Assembly (NCBI RefSeq): GCF_002684405.1
Contig: NZ_NYVD01000086.1
Span: 1-50,110 of the forward strand
Direction of reading: 5' to 3'
DNA length: 50,110 bases
DNA from: Parvibaculum sp.
Lineage (GTDB): Bacteria; Pseudomonadota; Alphaproteobacteria; Parvibaculales; Parvibaculaceae
The position numbers and the translations under genes are program-made. Shown in pieces: positions 15,223 through 23,466 of the stretch. Positions within the stretch are counted from its first letter, which is position 1. The number at the start of each line of letters is the position of its first letter. Under the pieces are notes generated by a model. That model saw only the letters and a list, made by a program, of their open reading frames with translations, was not told the DNA's origin and ran no database searches.

Positions 15223-16125
15223 TCAGCCGTTGGCGACCTTGGCCTTTTCCTGATGCGCATACACCAGGGCCATATAATCCTTGTACAGATTGGCGGAGAT
15301 TTCGCCCGGCGTGAACTTGTACGGGCCGATCTCGCCCACCGGCGTCACTTCCGCCGCCGTGCCGGTAATGAAGCACTCGGAGAAATCCTTCATCTCTTCC
15401 GGCAAGATATGGCGCTCGATCACCTCGATGCCGCGCGCCTTCGCCAGATCGATCACCGTGCGGCGCGTGATCCCGTCGAGGAAGCAGTCGGGGATCGGCG
15501 TGTGAATGACGCCATCCTTGACGAAGAAGACATTGGCGCCCGTCGCCTCGGCCACATAGCCGCGATAATCATACATCAGCGCGTCGGCGTAGCCCTTGTC
15601 CTCGGCGGCATGCTTGGAGATGGTGCAGATCATGTAGAGACCCGCCGCCTTCGCATCGGATGGCGCCGTCTCCGGCGAGGGCCGCTTGTACTCGGCAATG
15701 TCGAGGCGAATGCCCTTCTGGCGCTGCTCCGGATCGAAATAGGACGGCCATTCCCAGGCCGCGACCGCCAGGTTAATGCGGTTCTTCTGCGCGGAGACGC
15801 CCATCATCTCGCTGCCGCGCCAGGCCACCGGACGAATATAGGCATCTTCCAGTTTCTGCGCGGCAAGCTCGGCCCGGCAGGCCTCGTCGATCTCGTCCAC
15901 CGTATAGGGAATTTCAAAGCCGAGAATGCGCGCGGAATCGACCAGACGCTGCGAATGCTCATGCAGCTTGAAAATCTCGCCGCCATAGGCCCTGCAGCCC
16001 TCGAATACGCTGCTGGCATAGTGCATCCCATGCGTCAGTACATGCACCTTGGCGTCCGACCACGGCATCAATTCGCCGTTGAACCAGATGTAGCCGTCGC
16101 GTTTGTCGAAGGGAATATCTGCCAT
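15223..16125 (-). CDS. ilvE: Branched-chain amino acid aminotransferase
   Basis: 300 residues, class IV PLP-dependent fold. The N-terminus has V-L-T-H-G-M-H-Y-A-S-S-V-F-E-G (near 29-43), the PLP-binding Lys is Lys159 (D-A-K-A-A-G), and the E-A-T-G-A-N-V-F-F-V strand (near 192-202) and G-I-T-R-R-T (near 218-223) contact the cofactor phosphate. It interconverts leucine, isoleucine and valine with their 2-oxo acids using 2-oxoglutarate. A Shine-Dalgarno (AGGGAGCGGAAT) precedes the ATG. It is divergent from the MarR gene across about 270 bases and closed by an intrinsic terminator. An ilvE-petP-petR neighbourhood is common in alphaproteobacteria. Confidence 0.95.
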   Translation of the reverse strand: MADIPFDKRDGYIWFNGELMPWSDAKVHVLTHGMHYASSVFEGCRAYGGEIFKLHEHSQRLVDSARILGFEIPYTVDEIDEACRAELAAQKLEDAYIRPVAWRGSEMMGVSAQKNRINLAVAAWEWPSYFDPEQRQKGIRLDIAEYKRPSPETAPSDAKAAGLYMICTISKHAAEDKGYADALMYDYRGYVAEATGANVFFVKDGVIHTPIPDCFLDGITRRTVIDLAKARGIEVIERHILPEEMKDFSECFITGTAAEVTPVGEIGPYKFTPGEISANLYKDYMALVYAHQEKAKVANG

Positions 16126-16369
16126 GATTCCGCTCCCTGGCGTTATGCTGTGAGGCTCGCTTGGCTCGATTTCGCCATAGACATCAGGCCGCCTCTTGCC
16201 TCTTTCGGTCTATCCGGTGAGCCTCTTAAGGGCCCGGCCGCATATCCCTCTTGGGTGTTATGGGGCTGTCTATATTATCGTCTGGAAGAATCGAGGATGC
16301 CACCCGCCCTTCGGGGGCATGCATTTACTCAACCCAGCGAGCGATCAGAGGCTAGCGCTGCGGAAAAAA

Positions 16370-16390
16370 TATGTCAATATGGCTGACATA
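16370..16390. promoter_or_regulatory. Inverted repeat, candidate MarR operator
   Basis: TATGTCA and TGACATA arms, perfectly matched, are separated by 7 bases and end 5 bases before the MarR ATG. The size and AT-rich arms fit a MarR-family dimer site. Binding here would block translation-start-proximal transcription, which suggests autorepression of the MarR-response regulator-kinase operon. Confidence 0.6.
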
Positions 16391-16395
16391 AAATC

Positions 16396-17004
16396 ATGCC
16401 GATTGCGACACCGGTGAAAAAGCACGTGACCAAGGAGACGCCCGCCCCCGAAAGAGCCCGAGAGACCGCCCCCGCTGAAAAAGGCGCGGACGCGGCCGGC
16501 GAGGCCGATGATGCGACACGCCTTGTGGAGGCGATCGAGCTCCTGTTTTTCGCCTATCGGGACTTCATCTCCGATCCCGATGCCCTGCTGGCGGAATATG
16601 ATTTCGGCCGGGCGCACCACCGCGTGATCCATTTCGTCGGCCGAAACCCCGGCATAACGGTAGCCGAACTCCTCGATATTCTCCGTATTACCAAGCAAAG
16701 CCTCGCACGGGTGCTGAAGCAGCTCATCGAGCGCGGCTTCGTGGCGCAGGAAACGGGACGCAAGGACCGCCGCCAGCGCCTGCTCTACCTCACCGAGGCG
16801 GGGCGCGACCTGAACGACAGGCTGGCCGCTCCGCAGCGAGAGCGCGTCGCCCGCGCGCTTCTGGAAGCCGGTGCGGAAGCCGGCAGCGATGCCGAGGACG
16901 CCTGGCGCAAGGTGATGCTGGCGCTGCTGAACAAGGAAAACCGTTCGGAGGTGGAAGACCGCCTCGCCGACGGCCGGGACCGCCCGAAAGGACGCAAGCC
17001 ATGA
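16396..17004 (+). CDS. petP: MarR-family regulator, PetP-like
   Basis: 202 residues. The first 35 residues are a low-complexity Ala/Glu/Lys/Pro extension. The winged helix-turn-helix lies at about 75-135: F-G-R-A-H-H-R-V-I-H-F-V-G, then T-V-A-E-L-L-D-I-L-R-I-T-K-Q-S-L-A-R-V-L-K-Q-L recognition helix and the D-R-R-Q-R-L-L-Y-L-T wing. The tail is charged. Its place next to ilvE and before an OmpR-type regulator matches the PetP-PetR pair described in Rhodobacter, where PetR is linked to cytochrome bc1 expression. No ligand-sensing Cys is obvious. Its stop overlaps the response regulator ATG by 4 bases. The name is by context and family, so it is less certain than the MarR call. Confidence 0.85.
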   Translation: MPIATPVKKHVTKETPAPERARETAPAEKGADAAGEADDATRLVEAIELLFFAYRDFISDPDALLAEYDFGRAHHRVIHFVGRNPGITVAELLDILRITKQSLARVLKQLIERGFVAQETGRKDRRQRLLYLTEAGRDLNDRLAAPQRERVARALLEAGAEAGSDAEDAWRKVMLALLNKENRSEVEDRLADGRDRPKGRKP

Positions 17005-17723
17005 ACGCCGCCGGGGAGCCCGAAACCGCCGCCGGGCCCCTGCCGGGCGACGACGCACCGCATGTGCTCATCGTGGATGACGACCGACGCATCCGCGAAT
17101 TGCTGAAACGCTTCCTGAGCGAAAACGGCTATCGCGTCACGGTGGCCGAGCACGCAGGCGAAGCGCGGGCAAGGCTGGAAGGGCTTGCCTTCGACCTGAT
17201 CGTCCTCGACGTGATGATGCCGGGCGAAAACGGGTTCGACTTCGCAACCTCCGTCCGGCGCACCTCCAATGTGCCGATCCTGATGCTGACCGCGCGCGGC
17301 GATGCGAGCGACCGGATCGACGGGCTGGAGCGCGGCGTGGACGACTATCTCGCCAAACCCTTCGAACCGCGCGAATTGCTGCTGCGCGTCGGAACCATTC
17401 TGCGCCGGACCCGATCCGCGGGCGGCAAGGCGGCCTCCGGCGCGATGACCTTCGGCGGCTGCGAATTCAATCCCCAGCGCGGCGAACTGCGCCGCGACGG
17501 ACAGCTCGTCCGGCTGACGACGCGCGAAGTGCAGCTCCTGCGCATCTTCGCCGCCCATCCCGGCCAGACAATTTCCCGCCTCGATCTTTGCGAGAACGAA
17601 GCGGCCGAGAGATCCATCGACGTCCAGATCAACCGGCTCCGCCGCAAGGTCGAGGACGATCCCCGCAATCCGCTTTACCTGCAGACCGTGCGTGGCGAAG
17701 GCTACGTGCTGATGCCGGATTGA
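17001..17723 (+). CDS. petR: OmpR-family response regulator, PetR-like
   Basis: 240 residues. The receiver domain covers about 20-135, with the acidic pocket D26-D27-D28, phosphoacceptor Asp70 (I-V-L-D-V-M-M-P), T97 in M-L-T-A and Lys119 in A-K-P-F. The C-terminal winged helix (about 145-240) shows L-T-T-R-E-V-Q-L-L-R-I-F and R-S-I-D-V-Q-I-N-R-L-R-R-K, then T-V-R-G-E-G-Y. It is a DNA-binding regulator phosphorylated by a partner kinase, most likely the downstream histidine kinase. It overlaps the MarR gene by 4 bases. The gene neighbourhood resembles petPR of purple bacteria, but the petABC genes here are about 20 kb away. Confidence 0.95.
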   Translation: MNAAGEPETAAGPLPGDDAPHVLIVDDDRRIRELLKRFLSENGYRVTVAEHAGEARARLEGLAFDLIVLDVMMPGENGFDFATSVRRTSNVPILMLTARGDASDRIDGLERGVDDYLAKPFEPRELLLRVGTILRRTRSAGGKAASGAMTFGGCEFNPQRGELRRDGQLVRLTTREVQLLRIFAAHPGQTISRLDLCENEAAERSIDVQINRLRRKVEDDPRNPLYLQTVRGEGYVLMPD

Positions 17724-17751
17724 TGCGCACAGAAGAAGCGGAGCGAATAGA

Positions 17752-19083
17752 GTGTCGATGACCCGTTTCATCAAGAACATGCTGCCACGAGGCCTTTACG
17801 GCCGGTCGCTCATCATCATCGTCGCGCCGATGGTGCTCTTGCAGATCGTCGTGACCTACATGTTTCTGGAACGGCACTGGCAACTCGTCACCGAACGGCT
17901 CTCGGCCAGCGCCGTTTCCGAGATCGCCCTGCTGCTGGACGAGTATGAGCGCGACCCGACAAAGGAACGTGCCGAAACGCTGTCGAAGGAAGCGCGCGAG
18001 ACGCTGACGCTGTCGGTCGCCTTCCTGCCGGGCGAGAAGCTGCCCGACAGGCCTGCGTCCTCGGGCGGCCTGCTGGAAAATTCGCTGAGCGCCAATCTGC
18101 GCGAAAAGGTAAAGCGTCCCTTCTGGATCGATACCAGCAGATACACCGACTATATCGACATCCGCGTCGCCTATAATGGCGGCGTCATGCGGACGCTGTC
18201 GCCGGCGAGCCATGTCTACGCGACCAACTCGCATATCTTCCTCGTCTGGATGGTCGGCACATCCTTTGTGCTGGTCGTGGTCGCGATCCTGTTTCTGAGA
18301 AACCAGATCCGCCCCATCGAACGCCTCGCCGAAGCCGCGGAAAGTTTCGGCATGGGGCGCGACGTGCCGAGCTTCCGCCCGCGCGGCGCCTCCGAAGTCC
18401 GCCGCGCCGCGGAAGCCTTTCTCGACATGCGCAATCGTATCGAACGCCAGATCGCCCAGCGCACCGCCATGCTGGCGGGCGTAAGCCACGACCTGAGAAC
18501 GCCGCTCACCCGCATGCGCCTCGAACTCGCCATGATGGGCGACGACCCGCAGGTCCAGGAAATGCGCAGGGACATCGACGAGATGCAGCGCATGCTGGAC
18601 GACTATCTGGAGTTCGCGCGCGGCCATCGCGGCGAGGCGACGGAGGAAACCGACCTCGGCGAATTGCTGCGCGAGACCTGCAATGACTGGCAACGCAAGG
18701 GCTGCAACGTCACCGTCACCGTGCAGGGCGATCTGCGCGTACCGCTGCGCCGAAGCGCCTTCAAACGCTGCCTTGCCAATCTCGTCGGCAATGCCTGCAA
18801 ATATGGCGACACGGTCTGGATTACCGGCTTCCGCGATATGAGCGATCCGGGCGCCGATATCGAAATCGTGGTGGACGATGACGGCCCGGGCATTCCCGAC
18901 GACCAGCTGGAAGAAGTCTTCCGCCCCTTCTATCGGCTCGACGACAGCCGCAATCTGGATGAAGGCGGCTCCGGCCTCGGCCTTGCCATCGCCCGCGACA
19001 TCGCGCGCGGCCATGGCGGCGAAATCACCTTATCGCGAAGCCCAGCCGGCGGGTTGCGCGCCATTGTGGATGTCCCCGTATGA
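17752..19083 (+). CDS. EnvZ-type sensor histidine kinase
   Basis: 443 residues from GTG 17752, which has GGAG 8 bases upstream; ATG 17758 is the alternative. Two membrane segments (about 19-39 and 163-183) enclose a periplasmic sensor of roughly 120 residues. A HAMP linker follows, then the H-box L-A-G-V-S-H-D-L-R-T-P with phospho-His246, the N-box L-V-G-N-A-C-K-Y-G, and ATP-lid motifs D-D-G-P-G-I-P and G-G-S-G-L-G-L-A-I. The layout is that of EnvZ/FeuQ-like kinases. It should phosphorylate the response regulator encoded 28 bases upstream. The ligand of the periplasmic domain is unknown. Its stop overlaps the next ATG by 4 bases. Confidence 0.95.
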   Translation: MSMTRFIKNMLPRGLYGRSLIIIVAPMVLLQIVVTYMFLERHWQLVTERLSASAVSEIALLLDEYERDPTKERAETLSKEARETLTLSVAFLPGEKLPDRPASSGGLLENSLSANLREKVKRPFWIDTSRYTDYIDIRVAYNGGVMRTLSPASHVYATNSHIFLVWMVGTSFVLVVVAILFLRNQIRPIERLAEAAESFGMGRDVPSFRPRGASEVRRAAEAFLDMRNRIERQIAQRTAMLAGVSHDLRTPLTRMRLELAMMGDDPQVQEMRRDIDEMQRMLDDYLEFARGHRGEATEETDLGELLRETCNDWQRKGCNVTVTVQGDLRVPLRRSAFKRCLANLVGNACKYGDTVWITGFRDMSDPGADIEIVVDDDGPGIPDDQLEEVFRPFYRLDDSRNLDEGGSGLGLAIARDIARGHGGEITLSRSPAGGLRAIVDVPV

Positions 19084-19454
19084 TCGCCCTGCCCGCCATG
19101 GTCGCCCGCTGGAAAGCGGCTTGGGAAGCGCTCGACCCGCAAGCGGTCGCAGCTCTTTACGCGCCGGACGGCACGCATATGAGCGGCGTGGTGCGAGAGA
19201 GACTGGGCAAGGAAGACGCCACGCTGCACGGACCGGAAGAAGTGCTCGAATATGCGACCGCCTCGGCCAAGGCGCTGAAGAGTTTCCGCGCGGACATTTT
19301 CAACGTCATCGCGGACGGCGATGACGAGACAGGCCGCGCCGCCGTGGAATATTGGCGCATCCTGAACGGCGACGAGACAAACCGTATGCGTGTGATGGAA
19401 ACGATGGAATGGGGCGGCGGCAGGATCACCTCCTGCCGGGTGTTTCACTTCTGA
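19080..19454 (+). CDS. NTF2/SnoaL-like protein
   Basis: 124 residues with the cone-shaped NTF2-like fold signature: R-W-K-A-A-W-E-A-L-D helix, A-L-Y-A-P-D-G-T-H near 26-34, G-P-E-E-V-L-E-Y near 52-59, and a final M-E-W-G-G-G-R-I strand pair. Proteins of this type include isomerases, polyketide cyclases and small ligand binders; no catalytic residue set is clear. It starts inside the stop of the histidine kinase (ATGA), so it is translated with the two-component system, possibly as an accessory sensor. The convergent csaA gene ends only 6 bases away. Confidence 0.8.
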   Translation: MIALPAMVARWKAAWEALDPQAVAALYAPDGTHMSGVVRERLGKEDATLHGPEEVLEYATASAKALKSFRADIFNVIADGDDETGRAAVEYWRILNGDETNRMRVMETMEWGGGRITSCRVFHF

Positions 19455-19460
19455 AAGGGA

Positions 19461-19814
19461 TCAGGCGAGCCGCGCCCCGTCCGGCAATTTGCCGTCGGCG
19501 CCCGCCAGCACGATCTTTCCCTCCTCATCGGGAAAGCCGAGCGTCAGCACTTCCGACATGAAGGGACCGATCTGACGCGGCGGAAAATTCACCACCGCCA
19601 TCACCTGCCGTCCGACAAGCGCCTCCGGCGCATAGCGATCGGTAATCTGCGCGGAACTCTTTTTCACGCCGATATCGGCACCGAAATCGATGCGGAGCTT
19701 GATGGCGGGTTTGCGCGCCTCGGGAAAAGGCTCCGCCTCGACCACCGTGCCGATGCGGATATCGACTTTCAGAAAATCGTCGAAGGAAATCTCCGGCGCC
19801 GCTTCCCCGCTCAT
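19461..19814 (-). CDS. csaA: CsaA-like tRNA-binding-domain protein
   Basis: 117 residues forming a single EMAP/tRNA-binding OB-fold. The family start F-L-K-V-D-I-R-I-G-T-V-V-E-A is at 14-27, K-S-S-A-Q-I-T follows near 52-58, and G-R-Q-V-M-A-V-V-N-F-P-P-R and F-M-S-E-V-L end the fold. CsaA acts as a secretion-related chaperone in Bacillus; in proteobacteria its role is less clear, with tRNA binding likely. Its ATG overlaps the stop of the TetR/COQ9-like gene by 4 bases, so the two are coupled. Confidence 0.9.
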   Translation of the reverse strand: MSGEAAPEISFDDFLKVDIRIGTVVEAEPFPEARKPAIKLRIDFGADIGVKKSSAQITDRYAPEALVGRQVMAVVNFPPRQIGPFMSEVLTLGFPDEEGKIVLAGADGKLPDGARLA

Positions 19815-20455
19815 GCCGCATCCTTCGCATCGTCATTTCCGGGCTTCCCGCGGCGCGTGGCCGGGCGCGGACGCTTCGACATGAAATCCTGCGCGCGGGC
19901 GAACCACTCCTCGCCCTGCCGCAACCGCTTGTCGAGCGCGGCCATGGTGCGCGCCTGATCCTCGTCGTCATCGAACCAGACTTTCAGAATGCGCGCCCAG
20001 AAGAGCGCCATGCCCCGCACGCGGATAAGCCCGCGCCAGCCCGAACTGTCGATCCCCGCCGCCTCCAGCATCCACCCCATGGACTGGAGCGTGGAGGGCA
20101 TGAGCGCAAGCGCCGCCACCGGATCGCGCTCCAAATCCCAGGTAATGCGCTTCAGCGCCGGCTTGTCCTTCGCCATGGCATCGAAGCGCAGCATGATGAC
20201 GTCGAAAAGCCGGTCGCGGACGGGCTCGTCCTCCAGCCCTTCCTCATCCGCCATCTTCAGCACCTGTGCATCGATACGCTGCGCATAGGCCGCAAGGATC
20301 TGCGTCTTGGAGGAATACAGAGCGGACAGCTCGCCCAGGCCGAGTTTCGCTTCCTTCGCGATGTCGGCGAGCGACAGATCCGCCCAGCCGCGCTTCCCGG
20401 CAAGCCGAAGCGCGGCATTCACGATCTTTTCTTCCGGGGTCAATTTACGCGCCAT
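19811..20455 (-). CDS. TetR-like/COQ9-like protein
   Basis: 214 residues. The N-terminus is a TetR-type helix-turn-helix (I-V-N-A-A-L-R-L-A-G-K-R-G-W, L-S-L-A-D-I-A-K-E-A, then L-S-A-L-Y-S-S-K). The C-terminal half, with G-M-A-L-F-W-A-R-I-L-K-V-W-F-D-D-D, resembles COQ9, a lipid-binding protein of ubiquinone synthesis that shares the TetR fold. The DNA-binding helices look intact here, so it may be a real regulator. A basic Arg/Lys/Pro tail ends the protein. It is cotranscribed with csaA and lies near a UbiK homologue, which fits a quinone link but does not prove it. Confidence 0.78.
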   Translation of the reverse strand: MARKLTPEEKIVNAALRLAGKRGWADLSLADIAKEAKLGLGELSALYSSKTQILAAYAQRIDAQVLKMADEEGLEDEPVRDRLFDVIMLRFDAMAKDKPALKRITWDLERDPVAALALMPSTLQSMGWMLEAAGIDSSGWRGLIRVRGMALFWARILKVWFDDDEDQARTMAALDKRLRQGEEWFARAQDFMSKRPRPATRRGKPGNDDAKDAA

Positions 20456-20522
20456 GACGCCTCTCCTGTTCGTTCAGGGAAGGAGGATAGTCGGGAAGCG
20501 GGCCGAAAACGAGCCGAGAGGA

Positions 20523-21350
20523 TTACTTACCCAGATCGCGGCCCCGGTCGCGCGCGGCCAGAGCGGCTTTCTTCATCAGCTCGGTCAGCGCTTCGCCACC
20601 CATCAGCACGTCGAGCGCAGCGGCGGTCGTGCCGCCCGGCGAGGTGACGTTCTTGCGCAACGTGCCCGCATCGAGATCGGAGCGATGGAGCATTTCGCCT
20701 GCCCCGCTCACCGTGGCGCGGGCGAGCCGCATGGCGGTTTCCTCCGGCAGCCCGAGCGAAACGCCTGCGGCGGCCATCGCCTCGACCAGATGAAACACAT
20801 AGGCCGGACCGCTGCCGGAAATCGCGGTGACGGCGTCCATCAGCGCCTCGTCCTCGATCCAGACCGCCTCGCCGACTGCCGCCAGAAGCGCATCGGCGAG
20901 TTTTTTCTGATCCTGTGTCACACGCGCATTGGCGAAACCGCCGGTGATGCCACGCCCCACGGAGGCAGGCGTATTGGGCATGGCCCGCACGATCGCCGCG
21001 CCGCCGCCCAGCAATTCGTCGAGCCTGTCCGCCCCCATCCCCGCCGCGATGGAAACGAACAGCGTTTCCGGCGCAACGAGAGGCTGAAGCGCCGGCAGCA
21101 CATCCGGCATGGCCTGAGGCTTCACCGCCAGCACCACGGCGGCCGGTTTCAGCGCGGCAAGATCGTCGATGGACGTATCGAGACGCACGCCGCGCTCCTT
21201 GGCCAGCGCGGCAATGTCGTCCGACAGGTGGGGATCGCGGATGGCCACAAGGCCGGGCGCGACGCCGCCATCGAGCCATCCGGCCAAAAGCGCGCCGCCC
21301 ATCTTGCCGGCCCCCACAAGGACCAGCGGACGTTCAAGATCGATTGCCAT
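20523..21350 (-). CDS. proC: Pyrroline-5-carboxylate reductase
   Basis: 275 residues. The Rossmann motif G-A-G-K-M-G-G-A (13-20) binds NADPH. A-V-K-P-Q (near 75-79), R-A-M-P-N-T-P (near 121-127) and the dimer-forming A-I-S-G-S-G-P-A-Y (near 174-182) are all conserved, with N-V-T-S-P-G-G-T-T near 238-246. It reduces 1-pyrroline-5-carboxylate to proline, the last step of proline synthesis. It follows the YbjN gene by 33 bases, a gene order (YbjN-ProC) often seen in alphaproteobacteria. Confidence 0.96.
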   Translation of the reverse strand: MAIDLERPLVLVGAGKMGGALLAGWLDGGVAPGLVAIRDPHLSDDIAALAKERGVRLDTSIDDLAALKPAAVVLAVKPQAMPDVLPALQPLVAPETLFVSIAAGMGADRLDELLGGGAAIVRAMPNTPASVGRGITGGFANARVTQDQKKLADALLAAVGEAVWIEDEALMDAVTAISGSGPAYVFHLVEAMAAAGVSLGLPEETAMRLARATVSGAGEMLHRSDLDAGTLRKNVTSPGGTTAAALDVLMGGEALTELMKKAALAARDRGRDLGK

Positions 21351-21383
21351 GACGATTATCTCTGATCGCTTGGGCCCGATTGC

Positions 21384-21887
21384 TCAGGCATTGCCTTCTG
21401 TTTCGAACATGGCCGCGGCAATCGCCTCGTCGGCGGTCTTGCCGGCCCACATCACGAACTGGATGGCGGGATAATAACGCTCGCAGGCCTCCACCGCGAG
21501 GCGCAGCAGCGCTTCGCATTGCTCCGGCGTCGCCGACGCGCCACCGCAAAGCAGCAGCGAATTACGGAACAGGATCACCCCGTCCTCCGACCAGATGTCG
21601 AAATGGCCGGACCAGAGCTGCTCGTTGATGAGGGTCAGCAGATGACGGATGGCGGGGCGTTTGTCGGCGGGCACGCGCACATCCAGCGCGCAGGCGATAT
21701 GAAGCCCTGCGAGATCCGTCCGCCAGTTGAGGGAAATCTGGTAGTCGCGCCACTCGCCCGCGACGCAGATATTCAACTCGTCCTCGTGACTGCGTTCGAA
21801 AAACCAGTCGCGGATGGAGGCTACCTGTTCAAGAAGATCGAGTGGATTGGCGTCGAAATCATCGGCTTGAAGCACAGAGCCCGTCAT
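21384..21887 (-). CDS. YbjN-domain protein
   Basis: 167 residues from ATG 21887, chosen because GCGGGGACAT precedes it; upstream in-frame ATGs give an implausible basic leader. Family pattern: L-D-L-L-E-Q-V-A-S near 15, W-F-F-E-R near 28, E-L-N-I-C-V-A-G-E-W near 36-45 and N-W-R-T-D-L near 53. The later half has a conserved L-W-x-G-H-F-D-I-W. YbjN proteins are thought to be type III secretion chaperone-like folds involved in stress or motility regulation in enterics; in alphaproteobacteria the role is unknown. It precedes proC by 33 bases on the same strand. Confidence 0.85.
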   Translation of the reverse strand: MTGSVLQADDFDANPLDLLEQVASIRDWFFERSHEDELNICVAGEWRDYQISLNWRTDLAGLHIACALDVRVPADKRPAIRHLLTLINEQLWSGHFDIWSEDGVILFRNSLLLCGGASATPEQCEALLRLAVEACERYYPAIQFVMWAGKTADEAIAAAMFETEGNA

Positions 21888-22064
21888 ATATGTCCCCGCA
21901 TCAAACGCAGTCCCCTGCGGCCCGGCCACCCCATATATGGGGGGCGACCCGGCCCCGAAACACAAATTAACCGTGCCCGATGCTTTGAGTCGGCGCAAGC
22001 CCGCGCGACCCCGAAAAGCCCGCAAGGCTGGGGACAAGTGCGATTAGCTGGGGATAGTCGCCGC

Positions 22065-22382
22065 TTACTCGGCCGTCTTGGCCGCGGGCTTCTTCTTCGG
22101 GGCGGCTTTCTTGGCGGCGGGCTTCTTCGCAGCCGGCTTGGCCGCCTTTTCCAGCGCCTCGATACGCTTCTTCAGCGCCTCGTTTTCCTCGCGCGCCAGC
22201 CGGGCCATGTCCTGCACCGCCTCGAACTCCTCGCGATGGACGAGGTCCATATCGGCAATGAGGCGCTCGGCCTGGGAGCGGATCACCGTTTCCACTTCCG
22301 TGCGCACACCCTGCGCGGCACCGGCGGCATTGGTGAAAAACCGGCTCATTTCTTCGAGAATCTTGTTCTGGGTCTGCGTCAT
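22065..22382 (-). CDS. ubiK: UbiK-type (BMFP/DUF526) accessory factor with basic tail
   Basis: 105 residues. The first 78 are the BMFP domain: helices with F-F-T-N-A-A-G-A-A, then V-H-R-E-E-F-E-A-V-Q and a leucine-heptad coiled coil (M-A-R-L-A-R-E-E-N-E-A-L). In E. coli UbiK (YqiC) forms a trimer coiled coil and helps the aerobic ubiquinone synthesis complex with UbiJ. Residues 79-105 are a Lys/Ala/Pro repeat tail like histone H1 or the HU-tail proteins, which may bind nucleic acid or acidic lipid. The gene is divergent from lgt. The quinone role is inferred from family. Confidence 0.88.
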   Translation of the reverse strand: MTQTQNKILEEMSRFFTNAAGAAQGVRTEVETVIRSQAERLIADMDLVHREEFEAVQDMARLAREENEALKKRIEALEKAAKPAAKKPAAKKAAPKKKPAAKTAE

Positions 22383-22545
22383 GGGTCTGGCTCCTTGGGA
22401 CTGGCGCGCACTCTAGCTCGCAGGCGGCGTCCTGCGAACCCCGCTATTCGACGCGCCTTATCCATAGATAGGGAGCCGAGGTTGACTCGGCCACGCCCAA
22501 AGTCAAACTAGCGCCGCCCGCCCCCACCCAGCCGGACCGTAACCC

Positions 22546-23466
22546 ATGCACAGCGCCGCCATCGTCTTCCCCGACATAGATCCCGTGCTGATCTCATGGG
22601 GCCCCATTGCCATTCGCTGGTATGCGCTGGCCTATATCGCAGGGCTCGTCATCGGCTGGCGCTACATCGTCTCCATGGTGGAGACGCCGGGCCTGTGGAA
22701 AGGCCCCGCGCCGCTCGACCGGGAAATGGTCGACGATTCGCTGCTCTGGGCCGCGCTCGGCGTCATTCTCGGCGGCCGTATCGGCTATGTGCTGTTCTAC
22801 AATCCGGCTTTCTACTGGGAACATCCGCTCGATGCGCTGAAGGTCTGGCATGGCGGCATGTCTTTCCATGGCGGCACCATGGGCGTGATCGTGGCGATGT
22901 GGCTCTTCTCGCGCTCCCGGAAAATCCAGCCACTCACCATGCTGGACCTGGTGACGGCCGCCGCCCCCATCGGCCTCTTCTTCGGCCGCCTCGCCAATTT
23001 CATCAATGGCGAGCTCTGGGGCCGCGTGACCGACGTGTCATGGGGCGTGATCTTCTGCAACCAGCGCATTGCGCTCACCCATGGCGGCTTCTGCCCGGCG
23101 GGCGACCTGCCGCGCCATCCAAGCCAGCTCTACGAGGCGGCGCTGGAGGGCATCCTGCTCTTTATCGTGCTGCGCATTTTCACGCACAAGACGACCGCCC
23201 TGCGGAAACCGGGCACCGTCGCCGCCATGTTCCTCGTCGGATATGGCGCGGCGCGCACCTTCGTCGAATTCTTCCGCCAGCCCGACGAGCAGCTCGGCTT
23301 CCTTTACGGCCACTGGCTGACCATGGGCATGCTGCTTTCCGCCCCCATGGTGTTGCTGGGGCTGGGGCTATTTGCCTATCTGGGCGGCTTCGGCCTCGAA
23401 TGGCGCAAAAGCGGCGACAAGAAGAGCGAAGCGACGGCCAAAGCGAAATCAAGCGACAAGAAATGA
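22546..23466 (+). CDS. lgt: Prolipoprotein diacylglyceryl transferase
   Basis: 306 residues with seven predicted membrane segments. Key family residues are visible: G-G-R-I-G-Y near 75-80, W-H-G-G-M-S-F-H-G-G near 101-110, and the signature F-F-G-R-L-A-N-F-I-N-G-E-L-W-G-R near 145-160, followed by H-P-S-Q-L-Y-E-A near 186-193. It transfers diacylglycerol from phosphatidylglycerol to the lipobox Cys of prolipoproteins, such as the three lipoproteins in this window. The C-terminus is Lys/Ser-rich. Its stop overlaps the next ATG by 4 bases. Confidence 0.96.
   Translation: MHSAAIVFPDIDPVLISWGPIAIRWYALAYIAGLVIGWRYIVSMVETPGLWKGPAPLDREMVDDSLLWAALGVILGGRIGYVLFYNPAFYWEHPLDALKVWHGGMSFHGGTMGVIVAMWLFSRSRKIQPLTMLDLVTAAAPIGLFFGRLANFINGELWGRVTDVSWGVIFCNQRIALTHGGFCPAGDLPRHPSQLYEAALEGILLFIVLRIFTHKTTALRKPGTVAAMFLVGYGAARTFVEFFRQPDEQLGFLYGHWLTMGMLLSAPMVLLGLGLFAYLGGFGLEWRKSGDKKSEATAKAKSSDKK

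Noticed and set aside
22596-23462. An apparent long fusion of an N-terminal region to the MidA-type methyltransferase
   Set aside because: The frame is open through lgt but the residues are an Arg-rich shadow of lgt. The real protein starts at ATG 23463, which overlaps the lgt stop.
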